Shown here piece after piece: positions 34,066 through 47,255 of a DNA stretch of 64,000 bases. Below the pieces are notes generated by a model. That model was given only the letters and a program-made list of their open reading frames with translations, did no database searches and was not told the DNA's origin. The stretch comes from Metaphire vulgaris (lineage: Eukaryota > Annelida > Clitellata > Crassiclitellata > Megascolecidae), in contig CM030866.1 in assembly GCA_018105865.1 (NCBI GenBank), positions 4,512,451 through 4,576,450 of the forward strand, given 5' to 3'. The position numbers and the translations under genes were made by a program. Positions within the stretch are counted from its first letter, which is position 1; each line of letters begins with the position of its first letter.

Positions 34066-34138
34066 GTCTGTCTATCTATCTGTCTGTCTGACTGTCTGCT
34101 TGTCTGTCTGTCTGTCTCTGTCTCTGTCTCTGTCTTTG

Positions 34139-34212
<74 letters not shown>
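33925..34212. repeat. (TCTG)n-(TC)n compound microsatellite
   Basis: TCTG/TATC units for about 200 bp, then about 36 TC units. Confidence 0.95.
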
Positions 34213-34216
<4 letters not shown>

Positions 34217-35642
34217 ATGCACTGTGTTAGATAAGTGCTAGATGAGTGGAAGATATCTTTGACTTTTTCGAAAAGTAGACGTCACGGACGTCAGTCCGGA
34301 AATGTCGTGACCTTTACTCGGAGATCGCAGACAATCCGTCAATCTGATTACGATCGAATGCCGCTCGGTCTACGGCGTGCGAAAGGCACGGTCTCACGAA
34401 GTCCCTGCGTCAAACCGCATCGGGCCAGGGTAAGCATCGTGCGTTGGACTAAGACGCGACGTCATCGTGTCACGTGACCCATGATCACCGATGACGTCTG
34501 CACGACAGCGTTTCTAATTGAGGTCACGTGATCAAGATACATCTTAAATTGAACGCATCCATGGAAAATGCGCTAGATAACAAGACCTACTGCGACTGTG
34601 TATCTGTATGTGTATCTGTATCTCTATGTAGGCCTATCTGTATCCTTGCGTGTCGAACAGTGAGCGAAAATAGGTCTTCTGGTTTGACGTTCTGACGGAA
34701 AATCTAATGAAATTAATTCATCATCGTCGTCGTCGTCGTCAAACTTCTATAGCGCCATTTTAGTAATATTCTTGACATGATTCGATGGTCGCTCCTTGAT
34801 TTCAATCGCAATCCGAAACTCGGAACTATGTTTCGAAGCGCAATCACTTACAGAAAGTGTGTAAAACATCAGTAGGCCAGGGTTTAATCTAGGCCGTTTC
34901 CGGGAGGAGGAGAGAAATCACCCTTTTTACCACCCAGAAATTTCAAATCCCCTCCCGAAAATTTTTTCATACTACATCAACTTACAGCGCTCCCCAAGCC
35001 CCAGCTGACTTTCCTCCGGCCTTGTCAGTCCCCCTCCCCCGGAGTCCAGTAATCTAGATTAGCCACTGCAGTAGGCCTGTTCGAATAAGGTTAAGATGAT
35101 CTAATACAACAAGCCATCTGACAAATATTTGCATTGGAACCGGCAAATATAGGAAAATGAGAATGCAAAAATATCTCTAATATTAAAATACTAACGTCTC
35201 ATTTTCTTATCAGGCGCCTCTAGAGCAGGGAGCGACTCTGAGTAAAAAATACAAGTCGCGCTATATAAGTCTTGTGGAATGGCTATAGTAGGGCGATCGA
35301 GGGAAGAGTTACGAATTAAGGTATCTGGTTCTTTGTACAACAGGTTTTATAGACAAGAAAAACAAGTTTTATAATTAATTCGCTGTGTGTGAGAAGCCAA
35401 TGGATGGCCTGTTGAACAAAGGGTGTGTAGATATATGCAAGATCACCGATTTGAAGAAATAAGAAATTCTCCGACAAACCCCACTTTTTCTTGTGCGAAC
35501 GTCTTCAGTGCTTTAAATCAAGCAGGAATAATCAATAAAATCGCACTCAACTTCGATCTACAATTAAGGTTCGAAATAGAGCACCTCCCAGCCATTTCAT
35601 ACTCCACTCTAGCGCCAGAGACTGTCGGAGAACGAGGGACAT

Positions 35643-36073
35643 AGGGCCGTCCATAAAATTAATAACGTCACGCGATTTTGGCAGTTTTTGACACCCCCTA
35701 CCCCTCGTCACACGTCGTCGCAAAAGTCAGACCCCCTCAAACATGACGTTACAACGCGTTAACCCCCTCCCCTTGTCGTCTTTCGAACGTCAAATTAACG
35801 TTTCGTTTGATAATATTCATTATAATTAATTATTATAGTCGAAACAATATTCAGAAACCTTTTCAAATTCCTTTTTAAAATGAAGTATAACAATTTATTA
35901 TAAGTGTAAAATACGTTCAATTTTTGCGGCAACATAGCATTGCGTTATTAATAAAAAAATATTTAGTATTATGTGACGTCATATTTCTGGAAACCCTCCC
36001 ACGTCGTCACACATCGTCACAAATGTCTGAACCCCTCCCCCTAAGTGCGTGACGTCATTTATGAATGACCCCT
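35643..36073. mobile_element. inverted-repeat element (GGSCCRTCYATAAA ends)
   Basis: Left end AGGGCCGTCCATAAAATTAA, right end GACGTCATTTATGAATGACC. It shares the phrase ACGCGATTTTGGCAGTTTTT with the element at 43867. Superfamily not settled. Confidence 0.6.
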
Positions 36074-36337
36074 TTCTGGCTGGCTACATGCGCAGTTCTT
36101 ACATACTGTAAGTCACTGTTGCGTGTTACAACATTGTTCAAGCAAAAGAACATTATATTATGTAGATTTAAGAATATGCAACTGTATTGTATTCTTGTTA
36201 AATTGATTTAAAGTAAGTCGTCAATTAGATATAAAAAATATAAGACTATTTCGTGGAATTAATTTGGGTCGTCAAATAAATGTCGGATTTATATAACTCA
36301 AAATAACTCAGAGATTAATGTCTCAGATTGAAAGACG

Positions 36338-36440
36338 AGAGAGAGAGACAGAGACAGAGACAGAGACAGAGACAGAGACAGAGACAGAGACAGAGACAGA
36401 GACAGAGACAGAGACAGAGACAGAGACAGAGACAGATAGA
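36338..36440. repeat. (GAGACA)n microsatellite
   Basis: About 16 perfect hexanucleotide units. Confidence 0.95.
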
Positions 36441-38262
36441 GAGAGAAGGAGACCTACAGAACACATTCTAAATCTAGAGGTGGCTGCATATGAGCTGATT
36501 TCGGTTAATATTCGCCAGATGGCCAGTCCATCGGTTGCCATGGCCACAGCTGTTCATTCGCTAGGTGGGACATATTGCAGCGGGTGGTTATATGAAACGA
36601 GCACCTGTTTTCACGTAGCAGAGACGATTGGACAGCAATTCTTCTGAGACTGCCGACGTCAAAGTGTCGCTCACCTTTCTTGCGACGAAAAGATAAAAAC
36701 TTTTGCGTGGGTGGACTTTCTTATTCACTGACATTTAATAAATTCTTCCCACGTCCTGTTATAATAAATTTCAAAGAAATGTAAAATGACTTTTTACAAA
36801 GTCCATTATTTTAAGCCGTTATTTATATCCTAGAATGCTAGCCTCCCATTCGTCGTACAGTTTAATTGTATATAAATGAAACTGATGAACGAGGCCTATG
36901 CGCTATTTTCTAATCAGTCATGCTTTGTACGAACCCTAACTGACGTAACATAATTAATCAGTCGGTCGAACACCAGATGGCGTGGTGGCAGACTGTGCTA
37001 ATTAGACGGCACACGGGTGGAGCGAAGAAGAGGCGAGCAGTGCATAACGACGGTTTATCTCCGACGAAGTCGATGACAAGAAACTGTCGACCACCTGCAT
37101 GAATGGATGCAATCAAAGTAAGTAAGGGCGGGAAAGCGTGTACGTCACGTGATCTTTCCTTTTTTATTATTAGCAGCAGCGGCAGCTCTGCTGAATCATT
37201 CGTTAATTTCTCAGACCATTTTTCTGCCACTCATTAATATTGCCACTGGCGATTTTAATTTTGGTCACACTAATAAGTAAGCAAACGCTGCGCTACTGCT
37301 ATGCTATAGCTGTTATACAGTGCGTTTGCGTTTGCGAAATCGAGGCTATGTTACCATGGCAACGACGATAATTCTCTCGTCCCCAGATATAAAAGAATCA
37401 TGCTTTTTGAAAATTTGTGTGTGGGGGGTCTGCCATCCATGGGAAAAAATAATGAAGCAGTAGATTTTTACGCAACAAAAACACAGTTTGTAATTGATTA
37501 GATGTTTGACAGCGTACATGGAAAGAGCAATGAACAAATTCTCTAACGAAACCTACATTTTCGTTTGTCCCCATCTTCGTTGCATCAAACCCAGCTATAG
37601 TCAGTATAACCTGTCTTTATTTTGTTCTACAGCGTTTGAAATGGAACAATTCTCGCTTTTACTGCAATTTATTCACGTTGTACTATTTATAGTACGCAGT
37701 GAGCAAAATGGTTAACTTATAAACAGTCAAGATAACCGTCATAAGCAAAGCACATATTTGCATAGTTATAAAGTCATGTTTGGGCGCAGGTCAGAGTTAA
37801 CCCTCTGCGTCCCTTTGGAACACTCACTTCGTTTTACTTACTTGTTCTATTTACGACATATTACTAAATTCATGTAGTGGTCTAATAAATGTTTGTCTGT
37901 CTCTGTCTGTCTGTCAGATTTAAGATTAGAGGAGACGAGTGACAATAGTGTAGAATACCCATCAGTTTAGTAACTTTCATTGCAAAGGGCTAGTGAATTA
38001 TTCGCATATAAAGAAACTGTCTATGGAAATCATTACATGAGTCTGTATTTGTGCGATTCGTTTAGACGTTGAGTAGACCTATGCTATCACATAGAGAAAG
38101 CCTGTTCCCGTGAGCAACAACTCTGCAATATATAACAAGTAGGGGCCTATTTCTGAAGCACAAATCGTTAAAATTTAAAAGAAATAGTTTCCTAGAATCG
38201 CGCAAAATATTAAGAAATTCATTTCAAATATATGAATTATTTAACAAGTCATTTATTAAGAA

Positions 38263-38481
38263 CAGGGCCATATTAAGGCGGGGACTGAGGAGGCTGTAAC
38301 CCCCTCCACCCCCCTGGCCCATCATGAAAATACCCCCACCGATTTTCGAGATAACCTTTTTTTGCTCGTCAGCACGATTTGAAAGGGCGATGACCTTTTT
38401 TTTGCTCGTCAGAGATTATCAGTATAGGCGACGGCCTTTTTCTCAGCCTCCCCGGCCCACTCGGACCTTAATCCAGCCCTG
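38263..38481. mobile_element. hAT-type MITE (CAGGGCCATATTAAGG family)
   Basis: Ends CAGGGCCATATTAAGG and CCTTAATCCAGCCCTG; perfect 8-bp flanks attaagaa. The shared motif occurs twice (about 38350 and 38388). Confidence 0.85.
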
Positions 38482-39564
38482 ATTAAGAACGATATTATTA
38501 AGAAATTCATTTCAAAGTTTCCATATGCATTCACTCCGCACCAACCAGTTAGGGCCTATACTGAAAGGCATTTCTCTTAAGTCCTACCGACTGCGCGCAC
38601 GCTCTGACGCACGAACCTCTCACGAACGAAGTAATAAAGTAGAACTTCGTAAATACGTTTTAGCTGAAGCCGTTATAACGAAGTTCTACTGTATTATGTG
38701 CAATTTTAAGGCGATGGCAAACAGGATTCTGTTTCTCGAGGCTAATTTGGCGCCACCTAGTAACGGGTAAACGACTTCAAATCTCGCGTGTTACCGTCAT
38801 CAAAGCGAGGCAATGTTGGACTGTTACCGCACTTTTATCGTCGTCAAACTACCGATGTTACCGCCCAAGTTAGCGCTTCCCCGAGGAAAGCCCGTCAACG
38901 AGGGATGTGGGGGTGTTTGGGACTGGGGAGGGGGTGGGTAGTATTCTTCTGGGCTTTGTGGTTCTGCCCCCCCAAGACATAAATCAAAATCCCTTTCCAG
39001 GGGTGTTGGCTGCAATTTAAAAGGCGATGGTTTAACCAAAATGCGAAGTTCAACCAAGGACGAAGATGTTAGATTGCGCGCAAGAGTCTCTCGTTATCGT
39101 CTGCTTAGTTTTGTAGCGCCTTTGGACGTGCACGGCGTGAACCGTAGCAAAATGTCCGAAGATTACGCGTTTATGTGGCGCCGTAACGCTTAGATTGGCG
39201 CCGCTAGGTGGCGCAGTTAAACTTCCACTTGCGTTGTTGTTGTTGTTATTGTTGTTGTTCGAGAGAATGGGTTGTAATGGTGCAGAGGAGCGCAGACGGG
39301 GAAAGATCCTCCTCGGGAATTTATGCCAATGGCGTTGTACTTCAGATGTTTACGATTACTAGTGGAAACTTCTTAATTAACAGCGAAAAATTACGGCGAT
39401 TTTCACACAGACTAACGTCTCCTAAACCACATGAAATCATGTTTTTATGACTGTCTTTCTCTCTCTCTCTCCCTCTCCTCTCTCTCTCTCTCTCTGTCTT
39501 TTTCTCTGTCTCTCTCTCTGTCTCTCTCTGTATTTTTCTCTGTCTGTCTCTGTCTCTGTCTCTT

Positions 39565-39596
<32 letters not shown>

Positions 39597-40324
39597 CTAT
39601 TCATTTACATAGAATATTCTGCAATGCGACCTTGTTTATAAAATCTACAGCGTGTTGTTCCCCCCCCTCTCGCTAGTTGACTTAACCCCCATGTGGTTAT
39701 TCGTGGCTATTATGAGCAGATATTTCTTTCAATACAGGACACAAGCAGCATCACAAGTAAGGAGAAATAGGCCGACTGTTGTGACGTTCTATCTCTGTGT
39801 CCTTAGCATTGATTGGCACCATGCGTTGGCATGCAGCGGGCGTTCGAGTCGAGTCCTGTGGGGTTCTAATTCATCCGCGGACAGATTCTGTGCTACGGTA
39901 CAGCGCCGCAGATATCAGATGTTGTTAGAACTCGGAAACTAAGTCACAGAACCGAAAGAGCAGGCTAAGCCTAAGCCTTGTTCGCCGACCAGATGAACTC
40001 TAAATATAATCGGGTTTCGCACGCTACGCGACCACCTGTCGCGAGACGTTTAAAAAGCCGTCAATAATAATATTCTTCTCTTTCTCTTTCTCTCTCTCTA
40101 CATCTCTCTGTCTCTCTCTGTCTCTCTCTTTCTCTCCCTCTCCCCCTCTCTCTCTACATCTCTCTCTCTCTCTCTGTCTCTCTCTGTCTCTCTCTATCTC
40201 TGTCTCTCTCTATCTCTGTCTCTCTGTCTCTCTCTGTCTCTCTCTTTCTCCCTCTCCCTCTCCCTCTCTCTATCTCTCTCTTCCTCTCTCTCTCTCTCTC
40301 TCCATCTCTCTGTCTGTCTCTGTC

Positions 40325-40356
<32 letters not shown>

Positions 40357-41744
40357 CCTCTCTCTCTCTTCACCCTAATCCGGTACGAAGGCTGCGCGGC
40401 GAAAATACATCGTATCATCTGGACTCCGGTCCGTTTTTTTCCGGATGGATGGATGGAATCCGGATTTCCGTCCAAATGAAACGCCGTATCCGTCGATCCG
40501 TCGACGTGTAATAGTTTCCAGATTCGATCGCGACGTGACGCCAGATGGCATTAGAGAGAGACGCCCGGTTCGAGGATTAACGCGATAAATCTCTTGCCGC
40601 TATAACTACAGTATACCAATGTCCGTTGTTCGTTTTCGATAAATATCGACGCCTCTGGCCCGAACGCCGATACCAAATGCACTGGGAATAATTACGCCGT
40701 CGCCCTCTGCCATCCTGGGAATAAATAACTCACCCCCGAATGGCCTGGCTACTCTGGTCTTGTCGTCGGTGATGACTATTGAGCGATAATTGGGAGGCGG
40801 CACGTCTTGATTTTACCACGCCATGTCGATTTCATGGCTCTCGGCAATGTTCGGTTCGTTCTTAATACACTTCTTATTTCTTGGTTTCCATGGAAATGCA
40901 CGTTCCAAATTTCACCGACTTCGCCGGCCGTTAAACGACACCGACTGAATAAAAACCCCTCGAAACACACTCGATATTTTATCGGGTGCTGTGAAATTTT
41001 ACTGAATTTTCAACAAACGCTGTGCTCGCTTGCGTCTCAAATACGTCCGCGTGTGCCTCAAATACGTCCGCGTGTGCCTCAAATACGTCCGCGCGTCGCC
41101 TATTTAATCGGTGGATTTTATCCATTATCGCTTGTGCAGTAAATTCAGCCTCCAACTGTTCAAATAACACATCAACAGACGATGCGTCTATGTTTGTTTT
41201 ATCCGCTCGTGGAGAGGGTCGATTTGCCTCCCTACGGTCTTTTCGTAAATAATTAATCAACGCGGTGGTTTCCAGCTTTTATTTTTTCCGTTGTTGATTC
41301 CAGCGGGAAGAAAGGATTTTTGCTCTGTCTATAGGCCCTATTCATGAGGGAAAACAGAAAGATATCCACAGCTGTTAGATCAGATAATTTCGCTAGATGG
41401 AGTCCTCGATTTGGTTCGTTTCCTCGTTTCGATATTTAGGCCATTAGAGAAATGCGTGTGTGCTTTGACAGCTGGGCCTTCCATAATTCAATATGCGCCC
41501 ATATCAACCCCCGATGGCCAAAGGCAGAAAATTTTTTGGACAGCGGATGTCTCTAGAAATTTCTCTGCGTGGGTCTGTCAAAATTCAAAAAGTTGGGCGA
41601 GTACTCGTTTCTTGGCTCGGAATATGCAAAAGTATTATAACTTTGATTAAATAGGCGATGGAAGAGATCGACTCTGGTCTATTGTACCCCCGATCCCTCA
41701 CCCCGACCCTATTCAAAGGAAGATATGTCATGTCATGAAGCCGT
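38482..41744. other. no firm gene; TC-rich arrays and unique sequence
   Basis: TC/TG arrays at 39455-39598 and 40075-40370. On the - strand, 40979-41260 gives a protein-like frame with a three-fold heptad ADVFEAH (DNA repeat of 21 bp at 41035-41095). 40606-40803 gives another (RSIVITDDKTRVARPFGGEL). Neither has convincing splice borders or a known family. Confidence 0.35.
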
Positions 41745-41982
41745 CGCCGCTATGCGAAGGTTGGCCGCAACGTTGAACAGTAATTATCCACTGCTCCCTT
41801 TCTCTACCTGCTTCCATTAGTGGATTAGCGGAACTCCTTTCATGTTAGACCATGTGATAATGTTGTCTATCCAGCTGGTTCTGGGTCTGCCTGGTCTCCT
41901 GGTTCCCTCCGTCCAACCCGTTATTATTGAGTTTTCAATTGAGTCTTCTGTTCTTCTGGTAACATGTCCAAAATATTTCAAC
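41745..41982 (-). mobile_element. LINE reverse-transcriptase 3' remnant
   Basis: The - strand reads LKYFGHVTRRTEDSIENSII, then TEGTRRPGRPRTSWIDNIIT. The GH..R ... G.R..GRPR..W.DNI pattern is the conserved C-terminal region of many non-LTR retrotransposon ORF2 proteins. It hits a stop after about 60 codons and then loses frame, so it is a dead fragment. Confidence 0.75.
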
Positions 41983-42259
41983 CGCAAATGATCCAATCGT
42001 TATTTTCAAAATCGAATCACCCGCCGAGATACGTCCAAAGTGCCCTCCCCCCTTCCCCGTTATATTATGATTTCGTGGTACTGACAGAATTCTTTTACGA
42101 GGCCCTTAGATGCTGCCCTGATTCTGTCTTTATGCACAACTTACATTTCGCAATAACGGCCTTTTATCGCACGATCGTCTTACCTGTTCTAAGGCGAAAT
42201 TGTGTCCTTGAAAAAAGCGCCGTGAGACACGCAAAGGAAAGCCCATGCGGCCTACGATT

Positions 42260-43383
42260 CAGGGGCGTAGCCAGGAATTTGATTTGGGAGGGTATAAATA
42301 TGTTGGGTGGGTATAAATCTTTACTATAAACCACATAAACCATATACACCATGCATATAACCACATGTAAATTAGAGATGTGCGGGTACAGCAAAATGCA
42401 TACCCTACCCGTACCCGTGGAGAAACTTTTTTACCCTACCATACCCGTACCCGCTAGCGCTGTACCCTACCCGACCCGTACCCGTAAGCTCTGTACCCGT
42501 ACCCGTACCCGTACCCGTACCCGTACCCGTACCCGTAACCGACTTTGGTTGGAATTTGGAGTTTTTGGATTTGGAATTTTGGACCCGTACCCGCGGGTGT
42601 GTTTACGGGTACAAGTACTACAAGGACCTGTACATGGACCCGTGAACCCGTAGCCGTTCCTAGAGACTACAGAGAGGCAACAGTGAAATAGGGGCTACGA
42701 AATTGGGATAACTATTCATTGTAAATAGCACGCATGTTTAGATTAGGACAGATCTAGTACTTAGGAATCAGGATAATCAGTCAGCTAGCCTAAGCCGACA
42801 TGAATGGGCTTGTTTAAAATATTTAGTAGATATCATTTATCTATGAGCAGGCATTAGAGTTCAAGTTAAACCACAAAACTTTACCAGAAGAACTTCTCGG
42901 TCAAAGAGTCCTTGGAGGAGTCAGAGGACGCCATTATAGATTTATTACTGATGATGTCAGATTACGTCATCTGTATTTCCTTTATGTTTTCAGTAAGTAA
43001 AATGCATGCTGTCTGACAAACTGAACGCGATGTACAAGTTATATTAATACACTTTACTCAATATTATTTTCTATTACTGCATTGCTAATTTGCTATAGTA
43101 GTGAGAAATGAAAATATAACTTTACGGGTAAAACGGGTATACCCGTACCCGTAGCCGCTATACCCGTACCCGTAGCGCTGTACCCGTACCCGACCCGTAC
43201 CCGTAAAATGTGTACCCTACCCTACCCGTACCCGCGGGTACGGGTACGGGTAGGTAAGGTACGGGTATACCCGCACATCCCTAATGTAAATCACACAAAA
43301 AACTTTAAGTTAGACTGATTTTTGTTTTTTGGGGGGTATAGGTATATACCAATATAGCCTACCCCCCGGTCGCTACGCCCCTG
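42260..43383. mobile_element. hAT-type MITE (CAGGGGCGTAGC family) split by another element
   Basis: Ends CAGGGGCGTAGCCAGG and GGTCGCTACGCCCCTG with perfect 8-bp flanks ctacgatt. Its middle is interrupted by 42373-43283; without that insert it is about 205 bp, like its relatives. Confidence 0.9.
42373..43283. mobile_element. nested hAT-type element with ACCCGT arrays
   Basis: Ends TAGAGATGTGCGGGTA and, inverted, TAGGGATGTGCGGGTA. Perfect 8-bp flanks atgtaaat lie inside the outer element. The first 270 bp and last 150 bp are packed with ACCCGT repeats pointing inwards in opposite senses. The 450-bp middle is unique and has no clear coding. Confidence 0.88.
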
Positions 43384-43811
43384 CTACGATTGTGAAAGCA
43401 GCCTCGTTTTAAGACGCTGACTCGTCTAATGTCTTTCGCCTAGCCTCGCTTTCGTTTCCGCCATTTCACGCGTCGGAAGGAGAGTCATAAACGAGGCAAA
43501 TGTCTCCAGATAGACGCAATTTACGGCGCTTGGTGGATGCGACCTTGGCAGACGGCTTACCGCTGGAAAAGGTGGGAACTTTATCCGAATGTTGACCAAA
43601 ACGGAACAAGATATTTAAGACAGTGTTACATATAAATCGTTTTTCTTAATTAAAGATTGAAATCCAGGGTGGGCAAAATGAAAACAGACGGAAGAAAGAA
43701 GAGAAGCCAGCGGCGCCGAATCGCTTCGAAAACCAGGGTGTCCACAAGCAACCCATGAAATAAAAATGTTCGTGATGTAATGTAATGTAATGAGCTATTT
43801 ATATTGCGCCT

Positions 43812-44275
43812 AATCGATACAAATGTGTTAAATTCTGGCATAAAAGAGCTGTTTGGGCAAGGATAGGGGCCATCTATAAATGACGCAACGCGATTTTGGC
43901 AGTTTTTTACCCACCCCCCCCCTTCGTCACACATCGTCACAAATGTTGTATACAGTGTAGAGAGACTGTGATAATATATAATACATTTATTTAAATTTAT
44001 AAATGTAAATAATAAATAAATGATATTGAATGTGGCCTAGCAAAATTGCTCTGTAGCCAAAATTATTTTGGTGGCTAGCTCCCTCCCTGTCGATCGCCTA
44101 TGGGGTCATCCACAAATTACTTAACGCACTTAGGGGGTTCAAGCATTTGTGACGATGTGTGACGAAGAGGGGGGTGTCAAAAAACTGCCAAAATCGCGTT
44201 GCGTCATTTATAGATGGCCCCTATCCTTGCCCAAACAGCTTTTATGCCAGAAATAACACGTTTGTACCGATTTTC
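43812..44275. mobile_element. long fold-back element
   Basis: An arm at 43812-43920 (with GGGCAAGGATAGGGGCCATC and ACGCGATTTTGGCAG) is repeated inverted at about 44165-44275. The arms are about 100 bp and very similar. The loop of about 240 bp holds another partial end (44100-44130). Confidence 0.75.
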
Positions 44276-44705
44276 GACGCAGAGAGAATTGATCCAATCT
44301 TCTAATGGCGCTATATCTTTATGGATATTTCGTATGGGGAAAGGCATTCTTATACATCAACGCCCTTAGATGCAGAAGCTTAGTCTTACAAACAGCAGCG
44401 CTACATCAATTAGATATAAATAGGACACGTGAATTTGTGTGATTTCTCTTTTTCTTCGCACCAATTTCATGCCACGAAATCCCCGTTCACCCATTTATTC
44501 GATTCGTGATGTTTCTCAGCTGTCAGTCCTCGAGCAGATCGAACAGATCGCAGCCTGATCCAAACAGCTATCGCCATCGGTTGATGCTCCTGTGCATTAT
44601 GAAAGTGGCGCTATAGAAGTTTTTTTAAAAGATTAGCTCGAATCATGAATCATTGCAGCGTCTTGTTTGGCGCATTCCTTGCCCATCGGATGTCTTACCC
44701 TGACC

Positions 44706-44901
44706 CAGTGGCGGCTCCACCGGGGGGCCAGGGGGCCGTGCCCTCCCCTTCCTATTGAGTGCCTCCCCCAGTGCCCCCCCCCAGTTGGGGTCCTATACTT
44801 AATGCTCCATACATTAAACAACAAATTGTTGGTCCCCCATGGTTAGAAGTTGCCACCCCAACGCCCCCACCTCCACTTGCCAAATCCTGAAGCCGCCACT
44901 G
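44706..44901. mobile_element. hAT-type MITE (CAGTGGCGGCTCC family)
   Basis: Ends CAGTGGCGGCTCCACC and GAAGCCGCCACTG; perfect 8-bp flanks ccctgacc. Confidence 0.88.
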
Positions 44902-45046
44902 CCCTGACCTGGTCTAAAATGGTCTGACCCAAAATGGTCTGACCCAAATGGTCTGACCTCGTGGTTTTATTTCAGGACTACAAAACGCTGAACGAAAAAC
45001 ACGAACGCATATGTGAGTAAATAATCTATTTCTAAGCGTCTGTAAC

Positions 45047-45356
45047 CAGGGGCGGTTCCAGGTGGGGGACGAGTGGAAATGCATCCCCCCACCGGGCATT
45101 TTTTAATTTTTTTTGTCGTGAAACCTATTTTGGGTAAAGGTCTAGTAAAACTACGGGGAAAACTGCAGATGACCTTTTTTGCTCGTCAACCTATTTTTCG
45201 GTAAAAGTGTAGCAGAATCAGTGATAAAACTTAAAAATCCCTTTTGTCAGCCTTTTTCGGCAAAGTTTCTTGATTTTTTCCCTTATATTTTCATCCCCCA
45301 CCAACTTCCTATGAATTCATTTCATCCCCCACCAAGAAATCCTGGAGCCGCCACTG
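45047..45356. mobile_element. hAT-type MITE, diverged CAGTGGCGGCTCC relative
   Basis: Ends CAGGGGCGGTTCCAGG and CCTGGAGCCGCCACTG; the flanks (tctgtaac, tccgttat) are only partly alike. Shared motif at about 45168-45187. Confidence 0.65.
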
Positions 45357-45887
45357 TCCGTTATCGCTTTGTTATTTATCGTTTCATGGATCATGTCTGA
45401 CTGTCAAATGTTGAGGCGCCTCATAAAGCGGTGAAATTTCAGGCACTGGTTCTAACAGTTTCACGTACACTGGGTTGATTTAAACCATCAAAACAAGCTA
45501 CCGGTTTTTAAAATTTCTGTCGGAATTTCGTTATCTCGCACCTGTTTCATGACGTCACCGCCGTTCTGGAAATCTCCAAAAAAGATCACGTGACTTTTAA
45601 TTACCGCATCGACCATCGATAATTAATTCACCGTTGGCTTCTCATACTAGAGAAACTGGTCTGTCTACATTTGCAGCGGTGATAAGCAGAAAAATTCATA
45701 GAAAATGCGTTTAAATATTGGAACAAAAACTCAAATGTGATGTTTTTAGACTCAAGTCGTTCGCTAGCGCTGAAAGATCGGCGGGTGACACTTAGATAGG
45801 TTGAGTGGACATGGTATTGGTGGCAGCGTTTTAACCAGGCCCGTCGTGGAAGATTCCCCCCCCAAAAAAACCCATACAGTCCCCCAT

Positions 45888-46059
45888 CAGGGTTATTTCT
45901 ATGACTATCAATTTCGGGGTGTCGGTCTTAAATTGGGGGTGTGGGGTGTTGGAGGGTGTTAGGGGTGCATCTCAGGCTCGGATTGGGGAAAATTTGTGGG
46001 TGTCGGTCTCAAATAGTGGGGTGTGTTGGTGGGTGTTAGGGGGTGTAAAAATATCCATG
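45888..46059. mobile_element. hAT-type MITE (CAGGGTTATTTCTAG family)
   Basis: Runs from CAGGGTTATTTCTATGAC to GTGTAAAAATATCCATG. Flanks are similar (tcccccat, ccctcata) but not perfect. Confidence 0.6.
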
Positions 46060-46545
46060 CCCTCATATCCCAGCACTGACACAATTTTGGCCCCATCTCC
46101 AAACGCCGGGAGTCTAGATTGGTTGTGTGGAAGGGGAGGAAAGGAAATAAAAGGAAAGATGGAGTTTGGTTAAGCATGAGCCTTGTTTGTCTTGAACCGG
46201 GGGGTTGGGGTGGGGTGGGGGGGGTGGGGGTGTTTTAGGCGCTGGGTTTGTCGTCTCCTTCTTTCGCTTTGGACGCACGTTTTTTATCGAATGAAGGAAA
46301 CACTTATCGTCAGAGACAGAGATCAATGCTTAATGGGATCGAAAGAAGAGGCGGTGACCGCCACGGTGGAGATAAACCAGGCAGGCAAACAGCAAGGAAA
46401 CAGACGGACGGACATGCAGACAGACAGGTACAAACATATTAGGGGGAGAGAAAGAAAGAGAGAAAGAAAGAGAGAGAGAGAGAGAGCAAACAGCAAGAAA
46501 ACATACAGCCATGCACATTGCACCATTGCACATATATATATTAGA

Positions 46546-46588
<43 letters not shown>

Positions 46589-47190
46589 GACAGACAGACA
46601 GACAGACAGAAAGAAGTGGACACTCAGAGATACTTTGCTAAGGACAGTAATTGCGAAATGCTGGTGAAAGCATCATCGACTACTCGTTGATTATATATTA
46701 GACCGATGAGGGTTCAACTGTAGCGCTAGATAATGCGGGAGAAAGGCTAAATTTGAAGGATCGCATTCTAAATAATGTAGGAATGACCGCAACGGGCAGT
46801 TTCGACCGTCCGTGGCTTCGTATAGCGCAATAGATGGACTGGAACGAGGACCAATGGAGGCCGAGATGATGGACACTCTGGTGGGAAAAGGATCTATATA
46901 TTGATAGCCAGATGGAACCGAGAAAAGCGGAAAGCGAAGGTAGTAATTGAAGAAAAAACTGGAGAAATAATTGAGGGCAGATGTTGACGCCGAGAGACAG
47001 TAGCGATAACAGAACTGGCAGCCGCCAGTGGCTATAAAGGTCGCGTATAGAGTATAGCTTAAAAATCGCCAAATACTGTAGGTTAAAACGCGTGTTTTTC
47101 CACAGCAAACAGTGGCGTATCTATGGGAGAGCAGGTGGGGCAGATGCCCTGGGCGCCACTTGAAGGGGTGCTAAAAAACCTGTGATCTTG

Positions 47191-47255
<65 letters not shown>

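Larger units (their letters stand above)
33350..38262. other. no gene recognised; simple repeats
   Basis: Contains the compound TCTG/TC array at 33925-34212, a TCG-headed CTTCTATAGCGCC repeat at 34725-34800, an inverted-repeat element at 35643-36073 and (GAGACA)n at 36338-36440. Frames at 34235, 35423, 36480-36647 and 36958-37230 are short and match nothing I know. The last follows a good acceptor (cattcatgcag) on the - strand and could be a terminal exon. Confidence 0.35.

Noticed and set aside
40979..41260. Gene with ADVFEAH heptad repeats
   Set aside because: The text looks protein-like, but there is no start, clean splice border or known family. The repeat is a 21-bp minisatellite, so it is left as an observation.
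42373..43283. Interstitial telomere repeats (ACCCGT, and TGGGTT at 799-1341)
   Set aside because: The arrays are bounded by transposon ends and 8-bp target duplications, and the hexamers are not the animal telomere unit.
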